Below, piece by piece: positions 9,600-18,755 of a DNA stretch of 64,000 nt. A program made the translations under genes and the position numbers. The stretch is from Sphingomonas sp. CFBP 13720 (GTDB taxonomy: Bacteria; Pseudomonadota; Alphaproteobacteria; Sphingomonadales; Sphingomonadaceae). Position 1 is the stretch's first letter. The number at the start of each line of letters is the position of its first letter. The stretch spans positions 294,573-358,572 of the forward strand of contig NZ_JACYVA010000004.1 in the NCBI RefSeq assembly GCF_014842075.1, read 5' to 3'. The notes beneath the pieces are model-generated. The model was not told the DNA's origin, made no database searches, and was given only the letters and a program-made list of their open reading frames with translations.

Positions 9600-11984
9600 A
9601 TGGCGTCGCTTCCTTCCCGGTCTCCGTCCTCGTCGATCCCTGCGGCCATTGCCGGTGCCACCGGGCTGGCGGCGGGCGGGATCATGTTATGGACGCTCGA
9701 TAACCTGTTGATCGCGGGTGCTTTCGTGGCGACGGCGTTGGTTCTTGCCGGCGCGATGCTGGCATGGCGTCGGATCGGTCCTTCGCGCGACAGCGGCGAA
9801 GCGACGATCGACTGGTCGGTCGCGCAGGCGCTTGCCGCCGCCAGTCCGCTCGCCTTGGCCGTGACCGACCGCGCGGGTCGGCTGATCTGCGCCAACGATC
9901 GCTATGCGCAGTTGTTCGGCGGCTACCATACCCCGCCCGGCGTCGTTGCCGAAGGCGTCGATACCGCCACGCTTTCCGGCGCGGCGCGGGCGGCGTGGCG
10001 CGACGGTACGGCGACGGCGGCGCTGCGTCAGGGCGACGCGCCGCTGGCCGCCACCCTGACCCGTGCCGGTGACGCCATGATGGTCTGGCGGTTCGAGGGC
10101 GGACAGGCGGCGGCGCAGGCGGCGGACATGCGGGCGATGATCGCGGGCGATCCGGGCGAACGGCTGGGATCGGTCGGCATCATGATCGCGCTGCTCGGTC
10201 CCGACGGCCGTATCCGCGCCGCCAATCGCGTTCTGCGCGCCCGTGCGATGGGCAGCGAGGATGCCGGGATCGAGGGGCGGGACTTCGCGCGCTTCCTCGT
10301 CACCGACAACCGTGGTCTCGTCCGTTTCGAGCGTGAGGGGATGGGCGGCGATCCGCTGCGGATACTCCAGATTCCGTTCGCCGACGATCCCGCCGGGCCG
10401 ATGCTGGTCGCGATGCTGGACGAGGAGGAAGCGCCCGCCGGCCTGTTGCCGATGGCATCCCCCGGCGCATCGGGACAGGCGCGCGCACTGATCTCGCTGC
10501 TGCCGGTCGGCATGGCGCTGGTCGATCGCGACGGGCGTTTCCTGCACATGAACGAAGCCTTCGTCCGCGCGACCGGGGTCAACGCCGTCGCACCGCCACT
10601 TTATCCCGGCGACCTCGTCGTGCGCGAGGACAAGGCGGCGCTGGCCGACGCCGTCCGGCGTTTTGCGGGTGGTGCGCAGCACAGCGCCGACATGGCCGTC
10701 CGCCTAGCCGATCGTCCCGACGAACCGATCGCGCTGTCGATCGGCGGCGCGCGTGGGCTGGGCGATGCCGCCGTCCTGCTGTCGCTGCGCGATACGGGGG
10801 AAGAGGGCAAGCTCAAGCGGCAGGTGGCGCAGGCGACGAAGATGCAGGCGGTCGGCCAGTTGGCTGGCGGCGTCGCGCATGATTTCAACAACATCCTGAC
10901 CGCGATCATCGGCCATTGCGATCTGATGCTGATGCGCCATTCGCCCGGCGACAGCGATTATGACGACATTCAGCAGATTCGTGCGAATTCCAACCGCGCC
11001 GCCGCACTGACGCGCCAGTTGCTCGCCTTTTCCCGGCAACAGACGCTGCGGCCGCAGGTATTGCAGCTGCCCGACGTGATTTCGGAAGTTTCGAACCTGT
11101 TGAAGCGCTTGCTGGGTGAAACGGTGCAACTGGTCGTCAATCATGGCCGCGGGCTTGGATCGGTTCGCGCCGATCCGGGGCAGCTCGAACAGGTAATCGT
11201 CAACCTTGCGGTCAATGCCCGCGACGCGATGGTGTCGCGCTCACCCAATGGCGGCGGCACGCTGACGATCGAGACGCTGTCGACCAGCGCGCAACAGGTG
11301 CGGGCGATGCACGACGATGTGCTGCCGGTCGGCGACTATGTCACGCTCAGGGTGTGCGATACCGGCACCGGCATTCCGGCCGATATCCTGCCCAAGATTT
11401 TCGAGCCGTTCTTCACGACGAAGGAAGTGGGGAAGGGCACCGGTCTGGGCCTGTCGACGGTCTATGGCATCATCAAGCAGTCCGGCGGCTACATCTTCGC
11501 CGAATCGCGTGCCGGCCGTGGATCGGTGTTCACCATCCATCTGCCGGTGCACGCCGATGCGCCCAAGGCCGATGTCGCGCTGCCCCGGGCAAAGCCCGAA
11601 CCGACCGAGCCGGCATGGGGGTCGGGCACGATCCTGCTGGTCGAGGACGAGGACATGGTCCGTGCCATCGCCGAACGCGCGCTGACGCGGCAGGGCTACA
11701 CCGTGCTCACCGCCGAACATGGTGAAGCCGCACTCGAACTACTTGCCGATCGCCCGCATATCGATCTGCTCATCTCCGACGTCGTCATGCCGACGATGGA
11801 CGGACCGACTATGGTCCGGCACGTCCGTGACGCCTATCCGACGTTGCCGATCCTGTTCATGTCCGGTTATGCCGAGGAACAATTGCGCCGTTCGATTGAT
11901 CTCGATCAAGTATCGTTTCTGCCCAAGCCGTTTTCCGTGCTACAACTGGCGACCGCAGCACGTGATGCACTGGCACAGTCGTAG
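9600..11984 (+). CDS. cckA: Cell-cycle hybrid histidine kinase CckA
   Basis: CckA feeds phosphate through the phosphotransferase ChpT to CtrA and CpdR, controlling the alphaproteobacterial cell cycle. About 794 residues from the ATG at 9600 (an in-frame ATG lies 12 codons upstream). Two hydrophobic N-terminal segments (about 8–28 and 38–58) anchor it; PAS-like domains follow. The HisKA box is [20 protein letters not shown] with phosphoacceptor H427, followed by the characteristic [16 protein letters not shown], an HATPase domain with NARDAM and [12 protein letters not shown], and a receiver domain with D727 in [12 protein letters not shown]. Assignment rests on the kinase core, which is strongly conserved in CckA. 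Confidence 0.92.
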   Translation: MASLPSRSPSSSIPAAIAGATGLAAGGIMLWTLDNLLIAGAFVATALVLAGAMLAWRRIGPSRDSGEATIDWSVAQALAAASPLALAVTDRAGRLICANDRYAQLFGGYHTPPGVVAEGVDTATLSGAARAAWRDGTATAALRQGDAPLAATLTRAGDAMMVWRFEGGQAAAQAADMRAMIAGDPGERLGSVGIMIALLGPDGRIRAANRVLRARAMGSEDAGIEGRDFARFLVTDNRGLVRFEREGMGGDPLRILQIPFADDPAGPMLVAMLDEEEAPAGLLPMASPGASGQARALISLLPVGMALVDRDGRFLHMNEAFVRATGVNAVAPPLYPGDLVVREDKAALADAVRRFAGGAQHSADMAVRLADRPDEPIALSIGGARGLGDAAVLLSLRDTGEEGKLKRQVAQATKMQAVGQLAGGVAHDFNNILTAIIGHCDLMLMRHSPGDSDYDDIQQIRANSNRAAALTRQLLAFSRQQTLRPQVLQLPDVISEVSNLLKRLLGETVQLVVNHGRGLGSVRADPGQLEQVIVNLAVNARDAMVSRSPNGGGTLTIETLSTSAQQVRAMHDDVLPVGDYVTLRVCDTGTGIPADILPKIFEPFFTTKEVGKGTGLGLSTVYGIIKQSGGYIFAESRAGRGSVFTIHLPVHADAPKADVALPRAKPEPTEPAWGSGTILLVEDEDMVRAIAERALTRQGYTVLTAEHGEAALELLADRPHIDLLISDVVMPTMDGPTMVRHVRDAYPTLPILFMSGYAEEQLRRSIDLDQVSFLPKPFSVLQLATAARDALAQS

Positions 11985-12040
11985 CCGGTCGGCGAAAATG
12001 GTTGCGGCGTTCCCGCTTTGACCGCTAAGGGCGATATCGT

Positions 12041-12394
12041 ATGACTTCGCCAGCGCGCATTCTCGTCGTTGAGGACGAGCCCCTGATCGCCATGATGCTT
12101 GAGGATTTCCTCGACATTCTTGGCAAGTCCGTTGCCGGGTCGGCGGACAGCGTCGCGACCGCCCTGGCCGCTATCGATGCGGGCGGGATCGATGCGGCGA
12201 TTCTCGACGTCCATCTGCGCGGCGGTGAAAAGAGCTGGCCCGTCGCGGATCGCCTGACGCAGGCGGGCATACCCTTCGTGCTTGCGACCGGTGGGTCGGG
12301 CGACATGATAGAATCGACCCATCGCGACCGTCCGGTCCTGTCCAAACCGTTCACGATGGACGGCGTGGAAAAGGCGCTCGACGCGCTGGGCTGA
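12041..12394 (+). CDS. Single-domain response regulator
   Basis: 117 residues consisting only of a receiver domain. The acidic pocket is E11-D12, the phosphoacceptor is D56 in AILDVHLRGG, and the lysine lies in LSKPF near the C-terminus. The PFVLATGGSG segment resembles the FATGUY subgroup of alphaproteobacterial single-domain regulators, known from sphingomonad general stress signalling; the subgroup assignment is an inference. There is no output domain, so it acts by protein contact or as a phosphate sink. It lies 56 bases after cckA in the same direction, but nothing in the sequence proves that CckA is its kinase. Confidence 0.85.
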   Translation: MTSPARILVVEDEPLIAMMLEDFLDILGKSVAGSADSVATALAAIDAGGIDAAILDVHLRGGEKSWPVADRLTQAGIPFVLATGGSGDMIESTHRDRPVLSKPFTMDGVEKALDALG

Positions 12395-12414
12395 GGTCTG
12401 CCATCAATCTTGAT

Positions 12415-12429
12415 GTTCCGCTCTTGTTC
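12415..12429 (+). promoter_or_regulatory. SOS box (LexA operator) of recA
   Basis: GTTC at 12415–12418 and GTTC at 12426–12429 are separated by exactly seven bases, the direct-repeat LexA operator known for alphaproteobacteria. It lies about 82 bases upstream of the recA start and overlaps the candidate −35 element. Confidence 0.82.
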
Positions 12430-12452
12430 CACGGGAACAAATGGCATACATG
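12424..12452 (+). promoter_or_regulatory. Candidate recA promoter
   Basis: TTGTTC (12424–12429), a 17-base spacer and TACATG (12447–12452) give a reasonable sigma-70-type match. The −35 coincides with the second half of the SOS box, so LexA binding would block it. Position is inferred from sequence only. Confidence 0.45.
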
Positions 12453-12510
12453 CCGTTCGACAGACGCGCGTTGAACCCTCGACGCGGTTGCTCTACGCGG
12501 GAGGCTGAAC

Positions 12511-13596
12511 ATGGCGGCAAACCTCAAGGTAATCGATAGCAAGATGGCGGCATCCAACGACAAGGCTGCGGGCGAACGGCAAAAGGCGCTCGACGCGGCA
12601 CTGGCACAGATCGATCGGGCGTTCGGCAAGGGTTCGGCGATGAAGCTGGGCCAGAAGCAATCGATGGAGGTCGAGGTCATTTCGACCGGATCGCTTGGAC
12701 TGGACATCGCGCTGGGCGTCGGCGGCTTGCCGCGCGGGCGCGTGATCGAGGTCTATGGTCCTGAATCTTCGGGCAAGACCACGCTGGCACTGCATGTGCT
12801 GGCAGAAGCGCAGAAGGGTGGCGGCACGGTCGCCTTCGTCGACGCCGAACATGCGCTCGACCCGGTCTATGCGAAGAAGCTGGGCGTCAATATCGACGAA
12901 CTGATCGTGTCGCAGCCCGATACCGGCGAACAGGCGCTGGAAATCGTCGATACGCTGGTCCGGTCGAACGCGATCGACGTTCTGGTGGTCGATTCGGTCG
13001 CGGCATTGGTGCCGCGTGCCGAGATCGAGGGCGAGATGGGCGACAGCCATGTCGGGCTTCAGGCGCGACTCATGTCGCAGTCGCTGCGCAAGCTGACCGG
13101 ATCGATCAGCCGTTCGCGCTGCATGGTGATCTTCATCAACCAGCTGCGGATGAAGATCGGCGTGATGTACGGCAACCCCGAAACCACGACCGGCGGCAAT
13201 GCGCTGAAATTCTACGCCTCGGTCCGTCTCGACATCCGTCGCATCGGCGCGATCAAGGACCGGGACGAAGTGATCGGCAACTCGACCCGCGTGAAGGTGG
13301 TCAAGAACAAGGTCGCACCGCCGTTCAAGCAGGTCGAATTCGACATCATGTACGGACAGGGCATCTCGAAGATCGGTGAAATGATCGATCTGGGGGTCAA
13401 GGCCGGGCTGGTCGAGAAATCGGGCGCATGGTTCAGCTATGACAGCGTGCGGATCGGGCAGGGGCGTGAGAACGCCAAGACCTTCCTGAACGAGCATCCC
13501 GAACTGCGCGACAAGCTTGAGGCCGCGATCCGATCGCGCACCGAAAAGGTCGCGGAAGAGATGATGGTCGGTCCCGACGCCGAGGACGATCTGTAG
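12511..13596 (+). CDS. recA: Recombinase RecA
   Basis: Forms filaments on single-stranded DNA, drives homologous pairing and triggers LexA self-cleavage. 361 residues. Walker A is GPESSGKT at residues 83–90; Walker B is in [13 protein letters not shown]; the DNA-binding loop segment includes [17 protein letters not shown] and [17 protein letters not shown]. The acidic C-terminal tail ends DAEDDL. The ATG at 12511 has GGGAGG six bases before it; the ATG at 12544 is less well placed. It is controlled by the SOS box about 82 bases upstream. Confidence 0.98.
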   Translation: MAANLKVIDSKMAASNDKAAGERQKALDAALAQIDRAFGKGSAMKLGQKQSMEVEVISTGSLGLDIALGVGGLPRGRVIEVYGPESSGKTTLALHVLAEAQKGGGTVAFVDAEHALDPVYAKKLGVNIDELIVSQPDTGEQALEIVDTLVRSNAIDVLVVDSVAALVPRAEIEGEMGDSHVGLQARLMSQSLRKLTGSISRSRCMVIFINQLRMKIGVMYGNPETTTGGNALKFYASVRLDIRRIGAIKDRDEVIGNSTRVKVVKNKVAPPFKQVEFDIMYGQGISKIGEMIDLGVKAGLVEKSGAWFSYDSVRIGQGRENAKTFLNEHPELRDKLEAAIRSRTEKVAEEMMVGPDAEDDL

Positions 13597-13627
13597 GATC
13601 GTCCGGTTTGGTCGGGGCGAACGTTCA

Positions 13628-13656
13628 GGGTCCGTCGGCATCGTGCCGTCGGACCC
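13628..13656 (+). terminator. recA terminator hairpin
   Basis: A near-perfect inverted repeat: GGGTCCG at the 5' side and CGGACCC at 13650–13656, with inner GGC/GCC pairing, beginning 31 bases after the recA stop. It is followed by only a short TT, so efficiency is uncertain. Confidence 0.6.
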
Positions 13657-13721
13657 TTCGCCGTTATACGGCGTTGCGGATGCATCGGGTTACCCGGAAC
13701 GGTGCGGTCCGCACAGGTCGG

Positions 13722-13750
13722 CGAGTGTGACTTTCGTGACCTTTGGCCTG
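13722..13750 (+). repeat. 29-bp repeat, copy 1 (upstream of GST gene)
   Basis: These 29 bases are identical to 26609–26637, in the same orientation. Inside is a direct repeat GTGAC-N4-GTGAC (13727–13731 and 13736–13740) followed by CTTTGG. It ends 32 bases before the GST start codon. An operator or leader element is likely, but its function is unknown. Confidence 0.85.
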
Positions 13751-13782
13751 TTCCATGCCGCCAATCGATCGCAGGGGTTCGC

Positions 13783-14427
13783 ATGATCGTCGTCCATCAC
13801 CTTGAAAACTCACGATCCCAGCGCGTGCTTTGGCTGCTGGAAGAACTGGGGCTGCCCTACGCCGTCAAGCGGTACGAACGGGACAAGACGACGATGCTGG
13901 CACCGCCCGAGCTTCGACGCATCCACCCGCTGGGCAAATCGCCCGTGATCGAGGACCCCTCGGCAGGAACGGGCAATGGATCGCTGGTCGTCGCCGAGAC
14001 CGGCGCGATCGTCGAATATCTGGTGGACAAGGGCGACGGCCGGCTGGGCGTGCCGGGCCACCGGCGGATGGCGCTGCATTACCGGCATTTCCTGCACTAT
14101 GCCGAAGGCTCGCTGATGCCGCCGCTGCTGGTGAAACTGGTGCTGGGACGCGTGCCGCTGCTGGGCAAGGCGGCCCAGAAAAAGGTCCAGCCGATGATCG
14201 ACGTGCATCTCGATTATGTCGAGGCGCATCTGGCGAGCAATGACTGGTTCGCAGGCGACGCGATCACCGCCGCCGACGTCATGATGAGCTTTCCGCTGGA
14301 AGTGGCGCGCAGCCGGGCCGGTCTGGACGCATCGCGACCCTATACCATCGCGTGGCTCGACCGTATCCATGCTCGCCCCGCCTATCGTGCGGCGCTCGCG
14401 GCGGGTGGCAGCTATGCCTATGCATAA
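13783..14427 (+). CDS. Glutathione S-transferase family protein
   Basis: 214 residues. The N-terminal thioredoxin-like domain (about 1–80) has the GST features SRSQRVLWLLEELGLPY, a cis-Pro segment HPLGKSPVIED and the ETGAIVEYLVD helix that binds the glutathione gamma-glutamyl group. The C-terminal helical domain includes the WFAGDAITAADVMMSFPL N-capping box common to GSTs. The substrate is unknown; a detoxification role is a family inference. The ATG at 13783 is chosen because the thioredoxin fold starts there. The 29-bp repeat shared with the thiE upstream region lies just before it. Confidence 0.9.
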   Translation: MIVVHHLENSRSQRVLWLLEELGLPYAVKRYERDKTTMLAPPELRRIHPLGKSPVIEDPSAGTGNGSLVVAETGAIVEYLVDKGDGRLGVPGHRRMALHYRHFLHYAEGSLMPPLLVKLVLGRVPLLGKAAQKKVQPMIDVHLDYVEAHLASNDWFAGDAITAADVMMSFPLEVARSRAGLDASRPYTIAWLDRIHARPAYRAALAAGGSYAYA

Positions 14428-14477
14428 CAACGATCTTTTTATGCAACCGTGACGATGGCGGCCGCGTTCGACGACGT

Positions 14478-15215
14478 ATGACTACTTGGCCTGCCACAAT
14501 GTGGATCGTCCGGCATGGCGAGAGCGCCGGCAACGTCGCGCGCGACGCGGCGCACGCCAGCGGTGCCGATCGCATCGAACTTTCGGCCCGCGACGTCGAT
14601 ATCCCCTTGTCACCGCTGGGTAAGGAACAGGCGTCGGCCCTGGGCAACTGGTTTGCGGCACAGCGACCAAGCGAGCGACCCGAACTGATCCTGTCGTCGC
14701 CCTATGTCCGCGCGCAAGACACCGCCCGGACGATCGCGGCGGCGCTCGGCGATCTGCCGCTGCGGATCGACGAACGGCTGCGCGAGAAGGAATTCGGCAT
14801 CCTCGACGGCCTGACGACGCAGGGTGTCGCCGCATTGCAGCCGGATCAGGCAGAATTTCGCAGGCTGCTCGGCAAATTCTATCATCGCCCGCCCGGTGGC
14901 GAGAGCTGGTGCGACGTGGTGTTCCGCCTCCGCTCGATCCTCGACACGATCGCACTCCACCATGGCGGCCGTCGCGTCCTTATCGTCGCGCATCAGGTGG
15001 TGGTGCTGTGTCTGCGCTACGTGATCGAGGAATTGAGCGAGGCGGAGATACTCGCGATCGATCGCGAGGGCGACGTCGCGAACTGCTCGGTCACGGAATA
15101 CCGTACCGATCCCGGGGGTCAGCCGCGCCTTGTCGGCTACAACGTCACCGCGCCGCTGGCTGGAGAAGCGGCGGTGACCACCGAAACTGCCGAACCAAAG
15201 GGAGTGCGCGGATGA
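14478..15215 (+). CDS. Histidine phosphatase (phosphoglycerate mutase-like) family protein
   Basis: 245 residues. The RHGE motif with catalytic H13 is near the N-terminus, LSSPYVRAQDTA supplies the phosphate-binding arginine, REKEFGILDG holds the acid segment, and VLIVAHQVVV holds the second histidine. These define the branch-1 histidine phosphatase family, but the sequence does not show whether it is a mutase or a phosphatase, nor its substrate. It overlaps the following gene by four bases (ATGA), so the two are translationally coupled; a link to NAD(P)HX repair is only suggested by this. Confidence 0.85.
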   Translation: MTTWPATMWIVRHGESAGNVARDAAHASGADRIELSARDVDIPLSPLGKEQASALGNWFAAQRPSERPELILSSPYVRAQDTARTIAAALGDLPLRIDERLREKEFGILDGLTTQGVAALQPDQAEFRRLLGKFYHRPPGGESWCDVVFRLRSILDTIALHHGGRRVLIVAHQVVVLCLRYVIEELSEAEILAIDREGDVANCSVTEYRTDPGGQPRLVGYNVTAPLAGEAAVTTETAEPKGVRG

Positions 15216-16087
15216 CCGATCCGATCGCGATCGACAGCGCATGGCTGGCTGCGAACCCGTTGCCGGTACATGGCGATGGCACCACGAAAGACAGCCGAGG
15301 CCGCGTGCTGATCGTCGGCGGATCGCGTTCGGTCCCGGGGGCAGTACGCCTTACCGCCGAAGCGGCGTTGCGCGCCGGGGCCGGAAAGGTCCGTGTCGCG
15401 ACGATCGCGGAAGCATCCACGCTGTTGGGACTGCTAGTCCCGGAAGCAGGGATCGTCCCGCTGCCCGCCGGTCCCGATGGCGACATCGCCGGCGATGCGG
15501 CGGACGAACTGGCGCAGATTGCGGAAGGCGTCGATGCCGTGGTGATCGGTCCGGGGATCGTCGACGAAGACGTTGCCGCACGTCTGATCGACGCGATCGG
15601 TCGACGCATGTCGTCGGACGGCATGCTGTTGATCGATGCGGCGGCGATCGCCGCACTGGCGCGACTCGATACCGCTTCGATCCGTGCTCGATTGATCGTG
15701 ACGCCGCATCATGGCGAAATGGCCGCGTTGACCGGCCAGTCGCTCGAAACGATCGTCGCCGATCCGATCGGGATCGCCACGCGTACTGCGGAAGAGCGAC
15801 ACGCAGTGGTCGCGCTGAAGGGTAGCACGACGATCGTCGCCGCGCCGGGACAGGCCGCGCTCCGTTTCGGTGGCGGTGGGATCGGCATGGCGACCGGCGG
15901 ATCGGGCGACGTACTGGCGGGTGCCATCGCGGCGCTGAGCGCCCGGGGCACCGATGCAGCGGTCGCGGCGGGGTGGGGCGTATGGCTCCACGGTCAGGCG
16001 GGCCGCCGCGCCGCGACGACGCACGGCCCGATCGGCTTTCTGGCGCGCGAGTTGTCGGCCGAGCTTCCCCGGTTGCTGCCGCAATAG
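15212..16087 (+). CDS. nnrD: ADP-dependent NAD(P)H-hydrate dehydratase
   Basis: Repairs hydrated NADH and NADPH by ATP- or ADP-dependent dehydration. 291 residues with the ribokinase-like carbohydrate kinase fold. Visible family motifs are RGRVLIVGGS, LTAEAALRAGAGKV, VTPHHGEMAAL, VALKGSTTIV and the nucleotide-binding ATGGSGDVLAGAIAAL. The epimerase domain often fused in NnrE-NnrD proteins is absent, so this is the stand-alone dehydratase. The start overlaps the stop of the histidine phosphatase gene. Confidence 0.93.
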   Translation: MTDPIAIDSAWLAANPLPVHGDGTTKDSRGRVLIVGGSRSVPGAVRLTAEAALRAGAGKVRVATIAEASTLLGLLVPEAGIVPLPAGPDGDIAGDAADELAQIAEGVDAVVIGPGIVDEDVAARLIDAIGRRMSSDGMLLIDAAAIAALARLDTASIRARLIVTPHHGEMAALTGQSLETIVADPIGIATRTAEERHAVVALKGSTTIVAAPGQAALRFGGGGIGMATGGSGDVLAGAIAALSARGTDAAVAAGWGVWLHGQAGRRAATTHGPIGFLARELSAELPRLLPQ

Positions 16088-16182
16088 CGATCGGTATCGA
16101 TCGCGGCCTAACTCCCTGCGAATACATCCAGACCCGATATCAGGCAGTTGGATGAATCGATCCGCTGTTCCATATTTGTCCC

Positions 16183-17484
16183 ATGGCGCCCGGAAGCGCG
16201 ACGGGCTACGTCGATGGCATGGCAGATTCCGCGCACGATCCACATGCTCCCGACCCATCCGTCCGGCGTGAGGGCGCATCCGGTACTGCTGCCGAAGCGC
16301 CGTCCGACCCGGTCGACGCGATGGTCGATGCCGCGACGGAAGAACTGCGGCGCGACCGGTTGCTGGCATCGCTGACGCTGATCGCGGGGGCGGGGCTGGT
16401 GCTGGCGCTGCCGTTCGCGTTGCAGGCGGGTGCGCGGTTCTTCCTGCCGCTCACCGCCGCCGTCGTCATCGCGATCGCGCTGGTGCCGTTGCTGGAGTGG
16501 CAGGAGCGGCATCGCGTGCCCGCGCCGCTGGCAGCGTTCTTCTGCGTGATGCTGTTCCTGATCGTCGCCAATGGTGCGCTGGCGTCGATCGTGGTGCCGG
16601 CATGGGGGTGGGCGCAGATCCTGCCCGACCGGATCGATCGGGTGCAGCAGAATATCGCCCCGCTGATCGACTTTTACGCCAGTCTCGAAAAATTCGTGAA
16701 CGGCCTGATCGCGGGCGTCGCCACCGCGCCGACGCGACAGACGACCAGCAGCGTGGCGCCGCCGACGTCGCTGCTCGACCTGTTCACCACCTCCGCACCG
16801 TCCGCGCTGCTCGAGATGTTCTTCGCGATCCTTGTCATCTATTTCTTCCTTGCCGGCTGGACCAACCTGCGGCGCGCGGCGATCACCGGCCGCACCAGCT
16901 TCGGCGGAGCGATGGCGACCGCGCGGGTGATCCAGAACGTCGTCGACGATACGTCGGCCTATCTGGGCACGATCACGCTGATCAACCTGATGCTGGGCAT
17001 CATCGTCGCCATCGCCTTGTGGTTCATCGGCATGCCGACGCCGCTGATGTGGGGCGGACTGGTCGCGCTGCTCAACTATGTTCCGTATCTGGGGCCGATC
17101 TTCGCGGCGCTGTTGCTGGCGCTGGGCGGGCTGATGACCTTTACCGACGTGTGGTGGGCGCTGTTGCCTGCCGCGATCATGGTCGGGGCGCATCTCGTTG
17201 AAGCGAACGTCATCACGCCGCTGGTCGTCGGTCACCGGTTGACGATCAACCCCCTGATGATCCTGATTACGCTCAGCTTCTGGGGATGGGTGTGGGGCAC
17301 GCCGGGCGCATTGCTGGCCGTGCCGCTGCTCATCATCATCCAGACCGTGTTGAAAGGTGCTGGCAAGCCCGACATCGCCGGGTTCCTGTTCGAGCACGGA
17401 ACGCTCATCCAGGATATGCCTGCGCCGCAACGAAATGCTCCGCCGCCCAACAGCGGCGTTGACAGCCCCGGAACGGCTCCGTAA
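16183..17484 (+). CDS. AI-2E (PerM/DUF20) family transporter
   Basis: 433 residues from the first ATG; an ATG at 16219 is equally possible, since neither has a clear ribosome-binding site. A hydrophilic N-terminus of about 55 residues precedes seven or eight hydrophobic helices. The family signature is clear in the C-terminal half: LVALLNYVPYLGPIFAALLLALGG and NVITPLVVGHRLTINPLMILITLSFWGWVWG. Members export small molecules or act as Na+/H+ antiporters; the substrate here is unknown. The stop codon TAA overlaps the −10 of the tRNA-Asp promoter that follows. Confidence 0.92.
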   Translation: MAPGSATGYVDGMADSAHDPHAPDPSVRREGASGTAAEAPSDPVDAMVDAATEELRRDRLLASLTLIAGAGLVLALPFALQAGARFFLPLTAAVVIAIALVPLLEWQERHRVPAPLAAFFCVMLFLIVANGALASIVVPAWGWAQILPDRIDRVQQNIAPLIDFYASLEKFVNGLIAGVATAPTRQTTSSVAPPTSLLDLFTTSAPSALLEMFFAILVIYFFLAGWTNLRRAAITGRTSFGGAMATARVIQNVVDDTSAYLGTITLINLMLGIIVAIALWFIGMPTPLMWGGLVALLNYVPYLGPIFAALLLALGGLMTFTDVWWALLPAAIMVGAHLVEANVITPLVVGHRLTINPLMILITLSFWGWVWGTPGALLAVPLLIIIQTVLKGAGKPDIAGFLFEHGTLIQDMPAPQRNAPPPNSGVDSPGTAP

Positions 17485-17487
17485 AGC
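17459..17487 (+). promoter_or_regulatory. Promoter of tRNA-Asp copy 1
   Basis: TTGACA (17459–17464), a 17-base spacer and TAAAGC (17482–17487). The element lies in the last codons of the transporter gene and its −10 contains that gene's stop codon. The same arrangement recurs before the second tRNA copy. Confidence 0.6.
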
Positions 17488-17505
17488 CCGCCTCCTCGCT
17501 AGAGA

Positions 17506-17582
<77 letters not shown>

Positions 17583-17605
17583 CGACGCATCATATGGATG
17601 CGTCG
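17583..17605 (+). terminator. Hairpin after tRNA-Asp copy 1
   Basis: Perfect 9-bp stem CGACGCATC / GATGCGTCG with a five-base loop, immediately after the tRNA 3' end. No U-tract follows. It may terminate the tRNA transcript or help 3' processing. Confidence 0.55.
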
Positions 17606-17668
17606 CTCGCGAACAATCCCATCGCTGTCACGTTTTCCCGCTGCCGGATAATTGTCACGACAGGATCG

Positions 17669-17697
17669 TTGACAGCCCCGAATCCGTCACCTAAAGC
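17669..17697 (+). promoter_or_regulatory. Promoter of tRNA-Asp copy 2
   Basis: TTGACA (17669–17674), a 17-base spacer and TAAAGC (17692–17697): the same two hexamers and spacing as upstream of copy 1, with a diverged spacer. The flanking GCCTCCTCGCT block is also shared. Confidence 0.6.
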
Positions 17698-17717
17698 CCG
17701 CCTCCTCGCTTGAGAGA

Positions 17718-17794
<77 letters not shown>

Positions 17795-17795
17795 C

Positions 17796-18020
17796 TCATG
17801 GCATGCGCCGCCAGCGGCCCGTCTCCATCCAGCGCAGCATCGGCCGCATCGGTAGCACCCATAGCCACGCGATCCCGGCGATCAGATAGAATGCGAGTTG
17901 CGCCAGCCAGTGCCAGCCGCCGACCGTGCCCGACAGCGTCGCCACCAGCACCGCCCATGCGGACAGCATCGCCAGGATGGCCAGCACGCCCGCCGGCTTG
18001 CGCCACGATGGTTCGTTCAT
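17796..18020 (-). CDS. DUF2842 small membrane protein
   Basis: 74 residues. Two hydrophobic helices (about 11–33 and 38–58) surround a GWHWLAQLAFYLIAGIAWLWVLP segment typical of the alphaproteobacterial DUF2842 family; a short basic tail ends in RWRRMP. The ATG at 18020 is the only start giving family length. It lies 13 bases after fau and its stop nearly abuts the tRNA-Asp 3' end on the other strand. No function is known for the family. Confidence 0.8.
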   Translation of the reverse strand: MNEPSWRKPAGVLAILAMLSAWAVLVATLSGTVGGWHWLAQLAFYLIAGIAWLWVLPMRPMLRWMETGRWRRMP

Positions 18021-18033
18021 TCGATACACTCCC

Positions 18034-18570
18034 TCACGACCCGACGACGCCGCGTTCGGTGACGATGGCGTGGAGCGGCATGTCCCACGGATCGGGGGCA
18101 AGCGCATCCACCTGTTGCACCGACCATGCGACACCGATGCGCATCGCGTGCGGCCACTGCGCGAACGCCCGGTCGTAGTGCCCCGCACCCTGACCCAGCC
18201 GGTTCAGCGCGGCGTCGAACCCCAGCAGCGGGGTAACGATGATATCCGGGACCAGATGCGGTGCGTCGGTTGCCGGCTGTCGCAATCCGAACGGTCCGTC
18301 GACCAGCTTGCCCTCAGCCGCAGCGAAATGGATCGACGTCGCGCGATCGATGACGACGGGCAGGGCCAGCGTGGCGCCCGCCGCGCGGACCGCCCGATCG
18401 AACCGGGTAGGGTCGGCTTCGCTGCCGATCGGATGATAGCTGGCGACGATCACGCCGGGCGTCAAAGCGTCGAGGAACGATGCGGGCGGCAGGACCGGCG
18501 AAGGGCGACCGGCGACGAACGCGTCGCGTATGGCGCGCAGCCGCGCGCGAAGGATGCGCTTGTCGCTCAT
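18034..18570 (-). CDS. fau: 5-formyltetrahydrofolate cyclo-ligase
   Basis: Converts 5-formyltetrahydrofolate to 5,10-methenyltetrahydrofolate using ATP. 178 residues, family length. The N-terminal basic segment KRILRARLRAIRD, the central SYHPIGSEAD segment and the C-terminal LLGFDAALNRLGQGAGHYDRA (ATP- and substrate-binding signature) are all present. It is the gene classically found next to 6S RNA (ygfA in E. coli); here the order on the minus strand is zapA, 6S RNA, fau. Confidence 0.93.
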   Translation of the reverse strand: MSDKRILRARLRAIRDAFVAGRPSPVLPPASFLDALTPGVIVASYHPIGSEADPTRFDRAVRAAGATLALPVVIDRATSIHFAAAEGKLVDGPFGLRQPATDAPHLVPDIIVTPLLGFDAALNRLGQGAGHYDRAFAQWPHAMRIGVAWSVQQVDALAPDPWDMPLHAIVTERGVVGS

Positions 18571-18589
18571 GCGACGCTCCTAAATGGGT

Positions 18590-18746
18590 GGCGGGACCAC
18601 CATGGGCCGTTTGCCATAGTATCCACCGACGCACAGTACGTCAGGTGGGGATCATGTACGTCAGACCAGGATCTGCGCAGGGACAATCCCCATGGATGAA
18701 GGAATAGCCTCAGGGATAAGTTAGGCTCGCACCGGGCAGACCCGCC
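18590..18746 (-). ncRNA. ssrS: 6S RNA
   Basis: The gap between zapA and fau, read on the minus strand, fits 6S RNA, which binds the sigma-70 holoenzyme and mimics an open promoter. A closing stem GGCGGG (18741–18746) pairs with CCCGCC (18590–18595). The segment TCCCTGAGGCTATTCC near the 5' side resembles the conserved CCCUGAG...AUUUC segment of proteobacterial 6S. Length (about 157 bases) and location between zapA and fau match the family. Exact ends are estimated from the closing stem. Confidence 0.78.
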
Positions 18747-18755
18747 AATTCCTAT

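Noticed and set aside
12426..12438. Gram-positive type LexA box in GTTCC-ACG-GGAAC
   Set aside because: Orientation and spacing do not fit GAAC-N4-GTTC; the direct repeat GTTC-N7-GTTC next to it is the proper alphaproteobacterial SOS box.
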